This document shows, piece after piece, positions 1-7,851 of a stretch of 64,000 nucleotides of DNA (the stretch's first letter is position 1; each line of letters starts with the position of its first letter). The stretch lies in contig DAOULY010000021.1 in NCBI GenBank assembly GCA_034414595.1, forward strand, positions 1 to 64,000. Reading direction: 5' to 3'. The stretch is from DAOULY01 sp034414595 (GTDB taxonomy: Bacteria > Chloroflexota > Dehalococcoidia > SZUA-161 > JAUWZY01). A program made the position numbers and the translations under genes. Below the pieces are notes generated by a model. It was given only the letters and a program-made list of their open reading frames with translations. It was not told the origin of the DNA and searched no databases.

Positions 1-836
1 CCGAGGGCGTCTTCAGGATAACCGGCGACGCCGACGCTAATCGTTAGCTTATCACCCGTGGGCAGGCTGACTTCAGCTACAGCCTTGCGCACCCTCTCAG
101 CAACAATGGCTGCGTGCATCTTCTCCGTCTCGGGCAGGATGATGGCGAACTCCTCACCACCATATCTGGCCACGGTATCCACCCCTCGCACCTGGTTCTG
201 CATTGCCTGAGCGATGACCGTTAGCGCCTCATCCCCAGCAGGATGACCGTAAGCATCATTATAGTTCTTGAAGTTGTCAACATCGATCATAAGCAGGCTC
301 AAGAGGTGGGAGTACCTCCGAGACCGCCGCAGCTCCCGAGTCAGGAGCTCACGGAAATGGCGGTAGTTATAAAGGCCGGTGAGCCCGTCAACGATAGACA
401 GAGTGTGATAGAAATCCTTGGCCTCGCGCTCCTGCTGCAGCTGTTGCCTCTCCTCTACAACTTGCCTTTGTCTTTCCAGAGCTTCCCGGATCACGGGCAG
501 GACCTCCTCCATCTTCAACGGTTTCAACACATAGTCAAAGGCTCCCCGGCGTAACGCCTCCATTGCTGTCTCCAGGGAGGCATAGCCCGTCATTATGACG
601 CCTTCCGTCTCCGGAGTGATTGACTTTAGTTTGTGCAGCAGTTCCAGTCCATCGCTATCGGGGAGCCTGATATCGATCAGGGCCAGGTTGAAGTGTCCCC
701 CATCCATCTTACCCAGAGCTTCTTTGCCACTGTGGGCTGCTTCCACCCCGTAGCCCATCCCCTGCAGGATATCTGACAGGGTTTGACATAGTGACTCATC
801 GTCATCAACTATGAGCAGATTAACCGGTTGGGCCAT
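1..836 (-). CDS. Receiver-GGDEF response regulator, diguanylate cyclase (3' truncated by window edge)
   Basis: I translated this partial gene by hand from the ATG at 836; it runs off the left edge after 278 codons. Residues 1-118 form a CheY-like receiver with an acidic pocket (DDD at 11-13), phospho-acceptor Asp55 in LIDIRLP, and the conserved Thr/Lys. A Q/E-rich coiled linker (about 120-142) leads to a GGDEF domain starting at DGLTGLYN, with the active-site signature GGEEF at about 226-230. An RxxD motif (RGVD) sits five residues before it, which is the known product-inhibition I-site. It should make c-di-GMP in the cytoplasm when phosphorylated. It follows the kinase and the single-domain receiver in one minus-strand series, so the kinase is the likely phosphodonor. 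The C-terminus is outside the window. Confidence 0.9.
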   Translation of the reverse strand, partial: MAQPVNLLIVDDDESLCQTLSDILQGMGYGVEAAHSGKEALGKMDGGHFNLALIDIRLPDSDGLELLHKLKSITPETEGVIMTGYASLETAMEALRRGAFDYVLKPLKMEEVLPVIREALERQRQVVEERQQLQQEREAKDFYHTLSIVDGLTGLYNYRHFRELLTRELRRSRRYSHLLSLLMIDVDNFKNYNDAYGHPAGDEALTVIAQAMQNQVRGVDTVARYGGEEFAIILPETEKMHAAIVAERVRKAVAEVSLPTGDKLTISVGVAGYPEDAL

Positions 837-933
837 TTACCCCTCCCACAAAGCCTCGACTTTCTAATGGCTGGATAAGTTTTCAGTCCGCTGATAGTGA
901 GCAGTTTCATGTCACTGATAGCATCACAGAGCC

Positions 934-1305
934 CTATCCTGTCAGTGATTCGATAAGCTGGATCAACTCCCCCAAGTCCAATGGTTTGTTCAGGGCCTGC
1001 ACAGCCCCCTCAGCAATAGCCTCCCGAATTAAGTTATCAACAGCATAGCCGGTCATTATGATAGCCTTGATTTCAGGGCTTATTCTCCTCATCTCTCTAA
1101 GCGTCTGGACGCCGTTCATCTCAGGCATAACAATATCGAGTAGTGCCAAATCGAAGTCAGTTTCCTTGACCCGGTCGATAGCCAGAAATCCATTTTGGGC
1201 CACAGCTACACTGTACCCCTTGGCTTCAAGGACATCAGAAAGTGTTTCCAGGATAGCCCCATCATCATCCACGATGAGGACACTACACTTCTTAGTCATG
1301 CTCAT
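934..1305 (-). CDS. Single-domain CheY-like response regulator
   Basis: A 123-residue stand-alone receiver domain. It shows the acidic cluster DDD at 13-15, the phospho-acceptor Asp57 in LLDIVMP, the switch Thr in IMTGYA and the conserved Lys in LNKPLD. There is no output domain. Its start overlaps the 3' end of the large sensor kinase by 14 bp, so the two are probably translationally coupled and the kinase is the likely partner. It may act as an intermediate or phosphate sink between the kinase and the downstream GGDEF response regulator; that role is inference. A 97-bp gap separates it from the GGDEF gene. Confidence 0.92.
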   Translation of the reverse strand: MSMTKKCSVLIVDDDGAILETLSDVLEAKGYSVAVAQNGFLAIDRVKETDFDLALLDIVMPEMNGVQTLREMRRISPEIKAIIMTGYAVDNLIREAIAEGAVQALNKPLDLGELIQLIESLTG

Positions 1306-4300
1306 CTCCCGATGTTGTTGGTAGCTTGATGGTCACTGTGGTGCCGTGTCCCAATTGACTCTGGATATCGATCGTGCCTTGAAGGGCTTCGACAATGGAC
1401 TTGCAGATAGTCAGCCCCAGGCCCACCCCCCTGGCTTTGGTGGTGAACATGGGCTCAAAGATCTTGCTCAGGTCCTCCTCGGCGATACCGCTGCCGCCAT
1501 CCTGGAACTTGACCATCACCGAACTATCTTCTACATCGCTGTTGATAAGCACACGGCCACCATTGGGCATGGCTTGAGCGGCATTGAGGATGATGTTAAG
1601 GAACACACGCTCCAGAGCCTCGGTATCGGCCATCACCTGCGGCAGTTCCCTCAAATCGGTGGTCACCTCAACCCCCTGGGGCAATTGTGCCCGGGACAGG
1701 GCCTGCTCGACAACGGAATTGAGGTCGGCTGGCTCCAGGCGCAGCTTCACAGGTTTGGCCGAATCGAGCAGGTCGGAGATAATCCTGTCCGCAGTGGCCA
1801 CTTCCCTTTCCAGGATGCTGAGGTGCTTTTTGACCTTCTCAGCGGCATCTGGTAGCTGGAGCCCGATGAAGTAGGCGGAGTTATTGATCACAGACAGAGG
1901 CTGGCGCAGCTCATGGGCCACGCTTGAGGCCACCTGCCCGATGGAGGCCAGTCTCTCGGCGCGAATCAGCCTCTCCTGAGCCTCAGCCTTCTCCTGCTCC
2001 AGCCTCTTCCTCTCCGAGATGTCCCTGGCTATTGTGGTGAATCCCACGACCTGCCCATTTTCATCCTTGAGGGCCGCTATGGTCAGCTCCTGTGGAACCC
2101 GTGAGCCATCCTTCATCATCCTCTCCGTCTCATAGCCCTGGATATAGCCTTTCTTCCGGACCTCCCGCCTTAACCGTCTGGCCTCTTCGGATAGCTCCGG
2201 GGGCACAAATATCTCGGCTGACATGCCCACTATCTCATCTGCTTTATAGCCGGAGTGCTCCTCGGCGCGTCTATTCCAGAACTGCACTATGTTGTTGGCA
2301 TCTGTGACGATGATAGCGTCCGGTGCGTTGTCAAAGATGGCCCGGTATCGCTCCCAGGCCTCAGACTTCTCACGCTCCAGCCTCTTCCGCTCCGAGATGT
2401 CCCGGAGCACCCCGTGATCGGCTAATTTATCTTGATATGGAGCAACTGTCATACTAAGCTCAACAGGAACCCGTGTTCCATCCTTAGTCAATACCATAGT
2501 TTCATATTGAGGGGACACAGCCTCACCTCGCATCCTCTTCTTATATCTTTCCTGCAACTCTGAGAGCCGTTCCGGAGCCACGAATCTGGCAAATGGTTCC
2601 CCTATCGCCTCTTCAACCTCGTAGCCGAGGATTTCGGCCGCCCTCCTGTTTACAAATACCAGCTTCCCTTCCTGGATTACGAAATAGCCATCGTTGATGT
2701 TCTCCACCAGATCTCTGTATTTCTGCTCAGAGCGGGCCAGCTCCTCACTGCTCTGCTCCAGCTCGGCGATGAGGCTCTTCCACTCGCGCATATCACGGGC
2801 CGCAGCAATGGTCCCTATGATGTCACCTTTGTCATCGTGCAGAGGGGCAATATGGAGAGCAACCGGGATCTCCTCGCCACCCCTGGCCTGCCATACTCTC
2901 TCGTAGACAAGGGGAACACCCTCGGTGATCACCTCCCCGATTGTCTGCCCGGAGAGATGCCGCCTCTCAGGTGGTATTATCACGTCGATGTAGTTGTGTC
3001 CGATGAGCTCGTCCTCACTGAAGCCCAAAAGCTCAGTTATGGCCTTGTTGGTAGCGATGATCACCTCGTCCAGATCGATTACCACAACGGGGTCGGCGAT
3101 GGTGCTGAACACACTCTCGATGAACGCTTTTCTCCGCTCCAGCTCGGCGATGAGGCTCTTCCACTCGCGCATATCACGGGCCGCGCCGATGACACCGATG
3201 ATGTCGCCTCTGTCATCGCGCAGCGGAGCATCGTGAATGGCCACCGGGATTTCTGCGCCATCCTTGGTCTGCCACACCCTCTCAAATATGTGTGTAACAC
3301 CCTGGTCGACAACCTCACTGTGTCTCCTTCCAGAGAGATGACGTTCGTGAGGTGGATGCAACACATCAAAATAGGTATGTCCAATGAGCTCATTCTCGCT
3401 GTAGCCCGAGAGTTCGGTCATGGCCCTGTTGACAGCGATGATAACCCTATCAGCGTTTACTACCACGATAGGGTCGGCGATGGTGCTGAACACACTCTCG
3501 ATGAACGCCTTGCTCCGCTCCAGCTCAGAGATAAGGCTTTTGATCTGGCGCATATCACGGGCTGCGGTGATGGTACCGATGACATTACCTTGATCATCAC
3601 GCAGGGGAGCAAGATGAAGGGCCAGCGGGATTTCCGCGCCGTTCCTGGTCTGCCATGTCCGCTCAACCACAAGGGTAACACCCTTGGTAACAACATCACT
3701 GTGTGTAATTCCGGAGAGATCGCGCCTATCCGGCGGTATTATCACATCAATGTAGTTATGACCGACGAGTTCGCCCTCTGCATAGCCAAATAGCTCAGTC
3801 ATTGCTTTGTTAACAGCGATGATAATCAGATCAGGATTGACTACCATAATCGGATCGGCGATGGTGCTGAAAATGGTCTCGATATACGCCTTGCTCCGCT
3901 CCAGCTCGCTGATGAGGCTATTAACATGACGCATATCGCGGGCTGCGGCGATGGCCCCTATGATGTTATCCTGGTCATCGCGCAGAGGGGCAATATGGAT
4001 GGCAACCGGAATCTCCTCGCTATCCTTGGCCTGCCATATCGTCTCATGCATAGAAGTAGTGCCATTGGTAACAACCTTCCTTTGAGCCTCTCCAGCGAGA
4101 TGGCGTCTCCCAGGCGGTATCATCACGTCCACGAAATTGCGTCCGAGGAGCTCGTCCTCTCCGTAGCCAAATAGCTCGGTCAGCGCGTTGTTAACGGCGA
4201 TGATGACCTGATCAGGGTTGACTACCACGATGGGGTCAGCGATGGTACTGAACACGCCCTCAATGAACGCCTTGCTCCGCTCCAGCTCGGCAATGAGGCT

Positions 4301-5707
4301 TCTGGTCTGGCGCGTGTCACGGGCGATCGCGACGACCCCGACGATGTCGCCTCTGTCATCACGCAGCGGAGCTTCGTGAATGGCCACCGGGATTTCTTCG
4401 CCACCCTTGGTCTGCCATATCCGCTCAAAGAAAAGGGTTACGCCCCTGGCCACCACCTCCTCAGTTGTCCTCCCAGAGAGATGACGCCTATCAGGTGGGA
4501 TAATCACATCGATGTAGTCATGCCCGACAAGCTCATCCTCCCCATAGCCCAGCAGCCCAGTCATGGCCTTGTTCACGGCGGTGACACTGCGCTCAGGGTT
4601 GAACACCATGATAGGGTCAGCAATGGCGCTGAACACGCTCTCAATGTAAGCTTTGCTCCGCTCCAGCTCGCCGATGAGGCTCTTCAACTGACGCATATCC
4701 CGGGCCACGCCGATGGCCCCGATGATTTTCCCTTTGTCATCGCGCAGCGGGGCGTCGGTAATGGCCACCGGAATTTCCTCGCCACCCTTGGTCTGCCATA
4801 TCCGCTCGAAGGTAAGGGTAACACCCTCGGCCAATATCTCCTCAGTCGCCGTTCCGGAGAGCTGCCGCCTCTCCGGTGGTATATATATGTCAATGTAGTT
4901 ATGCCCGATGAGCTCGTCCTCCGCATATCCCAGTAGTTCAGTCATGGCCTTGTTCACGGCAACGATGACCTTATCAGTGTTGACTACAGCAATGGGGTCA
5001 GCGATGGCGCTGAACATGCTCTCGATGTACGCCCGGGACTCGCGGAGCTTGGCAGCCTCTTCTATGACCTTCTGTTCCACCTTCCGCTTCTCCTCTGCTT
5101 CTTTCGCGATCTCATGCTGCAGCCAGGCGTGCTCCACTGCAATGCCCGCCTGATTGGCGAAGGTCGCCAGAGTCTGTAGCTCAGCATTGGTCATGTCCTC
5201 TTGAGGTGTAGTCACCAGGATAGCTCCGATAACGCCCTCTTTCCCGAGTAGGGGGACATTGGCCATGGTTCTGGCTTTCGCTTGCTGTTGCATGGCATAG
5301 CACACCAGTTTTCTAACCGGAGGCGATAGTATATCGCTGAGGCTGTGTGTAACAAAGACCTCGCCATCCAGCAGCTTCCTCGCTGCCTCACTGTAGTCCC
5401 TCTCCACCGGCATTTCGAAGTCAATGAACCGCTGCCCGATAATTCCCTCGAGCCTGGCCACAAGCCCTTCACCAAGCTTGGTGTGAGTCACAGCCGGTTT
5501 GATTACGTTTTTATCCCTATCCATCAGTCCTAAAATCAAGTTGTCGTATCCCAAAACATCAACGATTGCTTTGGATACCTGCTCCAGTGCCTCTTTAAGG
5601 TTTGAGGTGCCCTGCATCAAGGCGATTATCTCCTGCAGTGCAGGAAGCTCACGTTCGGAGGAATGGCCTGTGCCCAGCCCTTCCTCAACACCATCTGGCT
5701 CCATCAC
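1292..5707 (-). CDS. Soluble GAF/multi-PAS sensor histidine kinase with six tandem PAS repeats
   Basis: 1471 residues with no signal peptide or membrane segment, so probably cytoplasmic. In order: GAF domain (about 45-190), short coiled coil, six closely similar PAS/PAC units starting near residues 224, 351, 478, 605, 732 and 859, two divergent PAS domains (about 995-1110 and 1120-1235), a HisKA domain with His1265 in VAHELRQPL, and a HATPase_c domain with N-box (ILNAAQAM), GSGI and GVGLGLTI motifs. The six PAS units each occupy exactly 127 codons (381 bp). The gene opens the signalling operon and lies directly behind a c-di-GMP-I riboswitch and terminator. The ligand bound by GAF or PAS cannot be read from the sequence. 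Confidence 0.93.
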   Translation of the reverse strand: MMEPDGVEEGLGTGHSSERELPALQEIIALMQGTSNLKEALEQVSKAIVDVLGYDNLILGLMDRDKNVIKPAVTHTKLGEGLVARLEGIIGQRFIDFEMPVERDYSEAARKLLDGEVFVTHSLSDILSPPVRKLVCYAMQQQAKARTMANVPLLGKEGVIGAILVTTPQEDMTNAELQTLATFANQAGIAVEHAWLQHEIAKEAEEKRKVEQKVIEEAAKLRESRAYIESMFSAIADPIAVVNTDKVIVAVNKAMTELLGYAEDELIGHNYIDIYIPPERRQLSGTATEEILAEGVTLTFERIWQTKGGEEIPVAITDAPLRDDKGKIIGAIGVARDMRQLKSLIGELERSKAYIESVFSAIADPIMVFNPERSVTAVNKAMTGLLGYGEDELVGHDYIDVIIPPDRRHLSGRTTEEVVARGVTLFFERIWQTKGGEEIPVAIHEAPLRDDRGDIVGVVAIARDTRQTRSLIAELERSKAFIEGVFSTIADPIVVVNPDQVIIAVNNALTELFGYGEDELLGRNFVDVMIPPGRRHLAGEAQRKVVTNGTTSMHETIWQAKDSEEIPVAIHIAPLRDDQDNIIGAIAAARDMRHVNSLISELERSKAYIETIFSTIADPIMVVNPDLIIIAVNKAMTELFGYAEGELVGHNYIDVIIPPDRRDLSGITHSDVVTKGVTLVVERTWQTRNGAEIPLALHLAPLRDDQGNVIGTITAARDMRQIKSLISELERSKAFIESVFSTIADPIVVVNADRVIIAVNRAMTELSGYSENELIGHTYFDVLHPPHERHLSGRRHSEVVDQGVTHIFERVWQTKDGAEIPVAIHDAPLRDDRGDIIGVIGAARDMREWKSLIAELERRKAFIESVFSTIADPVVVIDLDEVIIATNKAITELLGFSEDELIGHNYIDVIIPPERRHLSGQTIGEVITEGVPLVYERVWQARGGEEIPVALHIAPLHDDKGDIIGTIAAARDMREWKSLIAELEQSSEELARSEQKYRDLVENINDGYFVIQEGKLVFVNRRAAEILGYEVEEAIGEPFARFVAPERLSELQERYKKRMRGEAVSPQYETMVLTKDGTRVPVELSMTVAPYQDKLADHGVLRDISERKRLEREKSEAWERYRAIFDNAPDAIIVTDANNIVQFWNRRAEEHSGYKADEIVGMSAEIFVPPELSEEARRLRREVRKKGYIQGYETERMMKDGSRVPQELTIAALKDENGQVVGFTTIARDISERKRLEQEKAEAQERLIRAERLASIGQVASSVAHELRQPLSVINNSAYFIGLQLPDAAEKVKKHLSILEREVATADRIISDLLDSAKPVKLRLEPADLNSVVEQALSRAQLPQGVEVTTDLRELPQVMADTEALERVFLNIILNAAQAMPNGGRVLINSDVEDSSVMVKFQDGGSGIAEEDLSKIFEPMFTTKARGVGLGLTICKSIVEALQGTIDIQSQLGHGTTVTIKLPTTSGDEHD

Positions 5708-5723
5708 TTCTCCCTTGGCGAAT

Positions 5724-5754
5724 AAAAAAAGCCCACGGATGAGCTACCGTAGAC
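5724..5754 (-). terminator. Intrinsic terminator of the riboswitch expression platform
   Basis: On the minus strand GTCTACGG (5754-5747) pairs, with G-U wobbles, with CCGTGGGC (5738-5731), followed at once by seven T residues (5730-5724). It lies between the c-di-GMP aptamer and the kinase start codon at 5707. The segment CTCATCCG (5743-5736) can instead pair with CGGATGGAG (5771-5763) at the aptamer's 3' edge, a plausible antiterminator. The alternative pairing shares C5771 with aptamer helix P1, so ligand binding would be expected to favour termination; this direction is inference. Confidence 0.82.
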
Positions 5755-5770
5755 TTTCCTATCTCCATCC

Positions 5771-5856
5771 GGCGGCAGCCCAGCCATCATAGTCCCAGCA
5801 AACTTTAGACCCGCGGCTTTGCGCCCCCTGATTTCTCAAGGTTTGCCTTTTTCGCC
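5771..5856 (-). ncRNA. Cyclic-di-GMP-I (GEMM-I) riboswitch aptamer
   Basis: Read on the minus strand, the leader shows the GEMM-I hallmarks in order: the GGCAAACC segment (about 5847-5840), a hairpin capped by a GAAA tetraloop (5836-5833), the GCGCAAAGCC core (about 5824-5815), a GGGTCTAAAG strand, and the ATGGCTGGGCTGCC 3' helix. Terminal helix P1 can form from GGCG (5856-5853) and CGCC (5774-5771). It lies within 15 nt of the predicted transcription start and is followed by an intrinsic terminator and the kinase operon, which encodes a diguanylate cyclase. Identified by eye against the known consensus; no covariance model was run. Confidence 0.9.
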
Positions 5857-5877
5857 GTTTGTTCGTTTTAGTGCTCT

Positions 5878-5906
5878 ATTTTAATGCCTCAACCACTCTG
5901 TGTCAA
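5878..5906 (-). promoter_or_regulatory. Sigma-70-type promoter of the signalling operon
   Basis: Minus-strand TTGACA (5906-5901), a 17-nt spacer and TAAAAT (5883-5878). This is a perfect -35 and a 5/6 -10 at ideal spacing. It starts just after the etfA stop codon (5911-5913) and places the transcription start near 5871, so the transcript begins immediately before the c-di-GMP aptamer. Confidence 0.8.
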
Positions 5907-5910
5907 TCCC

Positions 5911-6912
5911 TCAACTGGATAGTAACTCCTTACACTTCTCGATAAACGCTGGCAACAACTTCTTATAGTCACCGACAGCTCCATATCGAGCCACCTTGAA
6001 GATGTTGGCCTCAGCGTCCTTGTTCACGGCAATGATGTTTTTTGAGCCTGAGATTCCGGCCACATGCTGACTGGAGCCGGAGAGTCCAATGCCAATGTAA
6101 AGGTCAGGAGTCACCATCTTGCCGGTGAGCCCAATCTGAAGATGGGCCGGCACCCAGCCGGAATCGCAGGGTGGTCTGGTGGCACCGACAGCACCACTGA
6201 AGAGCTTGGCCAGCTCGTCCAGCTGGCTGAAGCCATCAGGTCCGCCAATGCCACGCCCGCCGCAGACTACTACTTTGGCATCCTCAAGCCTGACTCCCAC
6301 CACCTCTTCCTTCACCTTCTCCAAGAACTTAGCTCTGATCGCTGCCGGCTCAAGCTCTGCGGGGATGGAGACTACCTCTCCTTTCCTGGAGTCATCCCGC
6401 GCAGCAGGCTCCATAGCCTTGACCCTAATGGTGGCCATCTGAGGTTTGGTCTGCTCGCAGACATACACCGCCAGCGCATTGCCACCATAAACCGGCTTAG
6501 TCTGCAACATGAGCTTCGTCTCAGGGTCAATGGCCAAATCAATGCAGTCGAGGGCCAGCCCTGTTCCCAGCCTGAATGCCAGCCTTGGCGCTAAATCTCG
6601 GCCAATTGCAGTCTGCCCCAAGAGCAAGATGTCAGGCGAGAGCTGTTTACATACCTTCTCCAGCACTGTGGTATAGGAATCAGTTACATAATCCTTGAGC
6701 ATGGGGTCGTCAACGACATAGACCTTATCTGCTCCGAAAAGGATAGCCTCATTGGCGGCAGCACCAACCCCGCTGCCGACGAGCACCGCTCCAAGCTCCT
6801 GCCCCAGGTCATTGGCCAGCTTACGCCCGATTCCCAGAAGCTCCAAGGTGATCGAGGCCAGCCCGCCATCAGCGATTTCTCCGCAGATAAGTACTCCCTT
6901 ATTCTCAGCCAA
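5911..6912 (-). CDS. etfA: Electron transfer flavoprotein alpha subunit
   Basis: 333 residues, the usual length for EtfA. The N-terminal half is the Rossmann-like ETF domain. The C-terminal half carries the FAD-binding signatures GRGIGGPDGF, the glycine-rich stretch near GLTGKMVTPDLYIGIGLSGSSQH, and the NKDAEANIF motif. It pairs with EtfB to take electrons from acyl-CoA dehydrogenases and pass them to a membrane quinone oxidoreductase or a bifurcating partner. It sits 18 bp downstream of etfB in a two-gene operon. Several acyl-CoA dehydrogenases in this window are natural donors. The neighbouring ribF, which makes FAD, fits functionally. Confidence 0.96.
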   Translation of the reverse strand: MAENKGVLICGEIADGGLASITLELLGIGRKLANDLGQELGAVLVGSGVGAAANEAILFGADKVYVVDDPMLKDYVTDSYTTVLEKVCKQLSPDILLLGQTAIGRDLAPRLAFRLGTGLALDCIDLAIDPETKLMLQTKPVYGGNALAVYVCEQTKPQMATIRVKAMEPAARDDSRKGEVVSIPAELEPAAIRAKFLEKVKEEVVGVRLEDAKVVVCGGRGIGGPDGFSQLDELAKLFSGAVGATRPPCDSGWVPAHLQIGLTGKMVTPDLYIGIGLSGSSQHVAGISGSKNIIAVNKDAEANIFKVARYGAVGDYKKLLPAFIEKCKELLSS

Positions 6913-6930
6913 TTTAATCCTCCTTGCTGA

Positions 6931-7731
6931 TTACAGTATCTTGGCTTCCCGAAGCTTGAGGGCCAGATTGGCGCCGAGCTCCTCTGGAGTTTCCCCGGCG
7001 GCAAGCTCGCACTTGGCCTCTCGAACCGGGATGAACAGCTTGACTATCTTGGACTTAACCCCAGAGGCACCTATTAAGGACATATCGAGGCCCAAATCTT
7101 GAGCAGTCCAAACCGTAACCGGCATCTTCTTTGCTGCCATGATGCCCTTCATCGTCGGGTATCGAGGCTCGCCGACCTCGCTGCTGACCGCAACCAGAGC
7201 CGGGAGTGAGACCTCGATCATCTCGTAGCCATCTGAAACCACGCGCGCTATTACTGCCTTGCCATCCCGGATCTCCACTTTCTGGGCGGGTGTTACGCTG
7301 GGAATCCCCAACAGCTCAGCGATTCCGGAGCCCACCTGACCAGCATCCCAGTCTCCAGCTTGCCGGCCACACAATATGAGATCGAACTCACCAATCTTCT
7401 TGATCGCTGCCGCCAGAGCCTGGGCCGTGGCAAAGCTGTCGCCGCCTTCAAAGGCAGCGTCCTGCAATAGAATCAGTTCATCAGCGCCCATAGATAGCGG
7501 TTTCTTGACCACAGCCATGTCCGGATCCTGCGCCAAGCACAGGGCCGTTATCTTGGCCCCATGGGCATCTTTGAGCCGCAATGCAGCTTCCACTGCGTTC
7601 TCATCAAATGGGCTTATCACCGGGGCCCGGTCCCGGGGAGGGACGGCCCTTTTGGCTTCAGGATCGATCTTGAACGCAGAAGGAGGCAATTCTGGATCCA
7701 GTATCTGTTTGAAGCAAACAATAACATTCAC
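6931..7731 (-). CDS. etfB: Electron transfer flavoprotein beta subunit
   Basis: 266 residues, near the family norm. The N-terminus MNVIVCFKQILDPE and the central CGRQAGDWDAGQVG segment are typical of EtfB, and the ETF-beta signature region VSDGYEMIEVSLPALVAVSSE follows. EtfB binds AMP in ordinary ETFs or a second FAD in bifurcating ones; I cannot assign the type by eye. A strong promoter (7760-7789) lies 29 bp upstream and AAGGAGGG precedes the start codon. It is transcribed with etfA and is divergent from ribF. Confidence 0.96.
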   Translation of the reverse strand: MNVIVCFKQILDPELPPSAFKIDPEAKRAVPPRDRAPVISPFDENAVEAALRLKDAHGAKITALCLAQDPDMAVVKKPLSMGADELILLQDAAFEGGDSFATAQALAAAIKKIGEFDLILCGRQAGDWDAGQVGSGIAELLGIPSVTPAQKVEIRDGKAVIARVVSDGYEMIEVSLPALVAVSSEVGEPRYPTMKGIMAAKKMPVTVWTAQDLGLDMSLIGASGVKSKIVKLFIPVREAKCELAAGETPEELGANLALKLREAKIL

Positions 7732-7759
7732 GCGTTTCCCTCCTTTTCACGCTTTGATT

Positions 7760-7789
7760 AATATATCATGGAAGCTGAATTGGTGTCAA
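7760..7789 (-). promoter_or_regulatory. Promoter of etfBA
   Basis: Minus-strand TTGACA (7789-7784), 18-nt spacer, TATATT (7765-7760). This matches the sigma-70 consensus 6/6 and 5/6. It lies in the 120-bp gap between divergent etfB and ribF, about 20 nt back-to-back with the ribF promoter, so the two may be co-regulated. Confidence 0.78.
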
Positions 7790-7807
7790 GGAAGCCAGAC
7801 TCATTCC

Positions 7808-7836
7808 TTGACAATAGTCTGCCAAATTCATACAAT
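7808..7836 (+). promoter_or_regulatory. Promoter of ribF-tyrS
   Basis: Plus-strand TTGACA (7808-7813), 17-nt spacer, TACAAT (7831-7836). The predicted transcription start near 7843 is only about 9 nt before the annotated ribF ATG at 7852, which leaves no room for an upstream FMN riboswitch and gives an almost leaderless transcript. Confidence 0.78.
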
Positions 7837-7851
7837 AGCTTTCGGTGAGGA

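Noticed and set aside
2837..3793. A 318-codon plus-strand ORF in the kinase region.
   Set aside because: It repeats itself with the same 381-bp period because it is the antisense shadow of the PAS repeats; the minus-strand frame has clear domains.
2720..5040. The regular 381-bp repeats as a CRISPR array or transposon array.
   Set aside because: The units are far too long, code continuously for PAS domains, and have no spacers or terminal inverted repeats.
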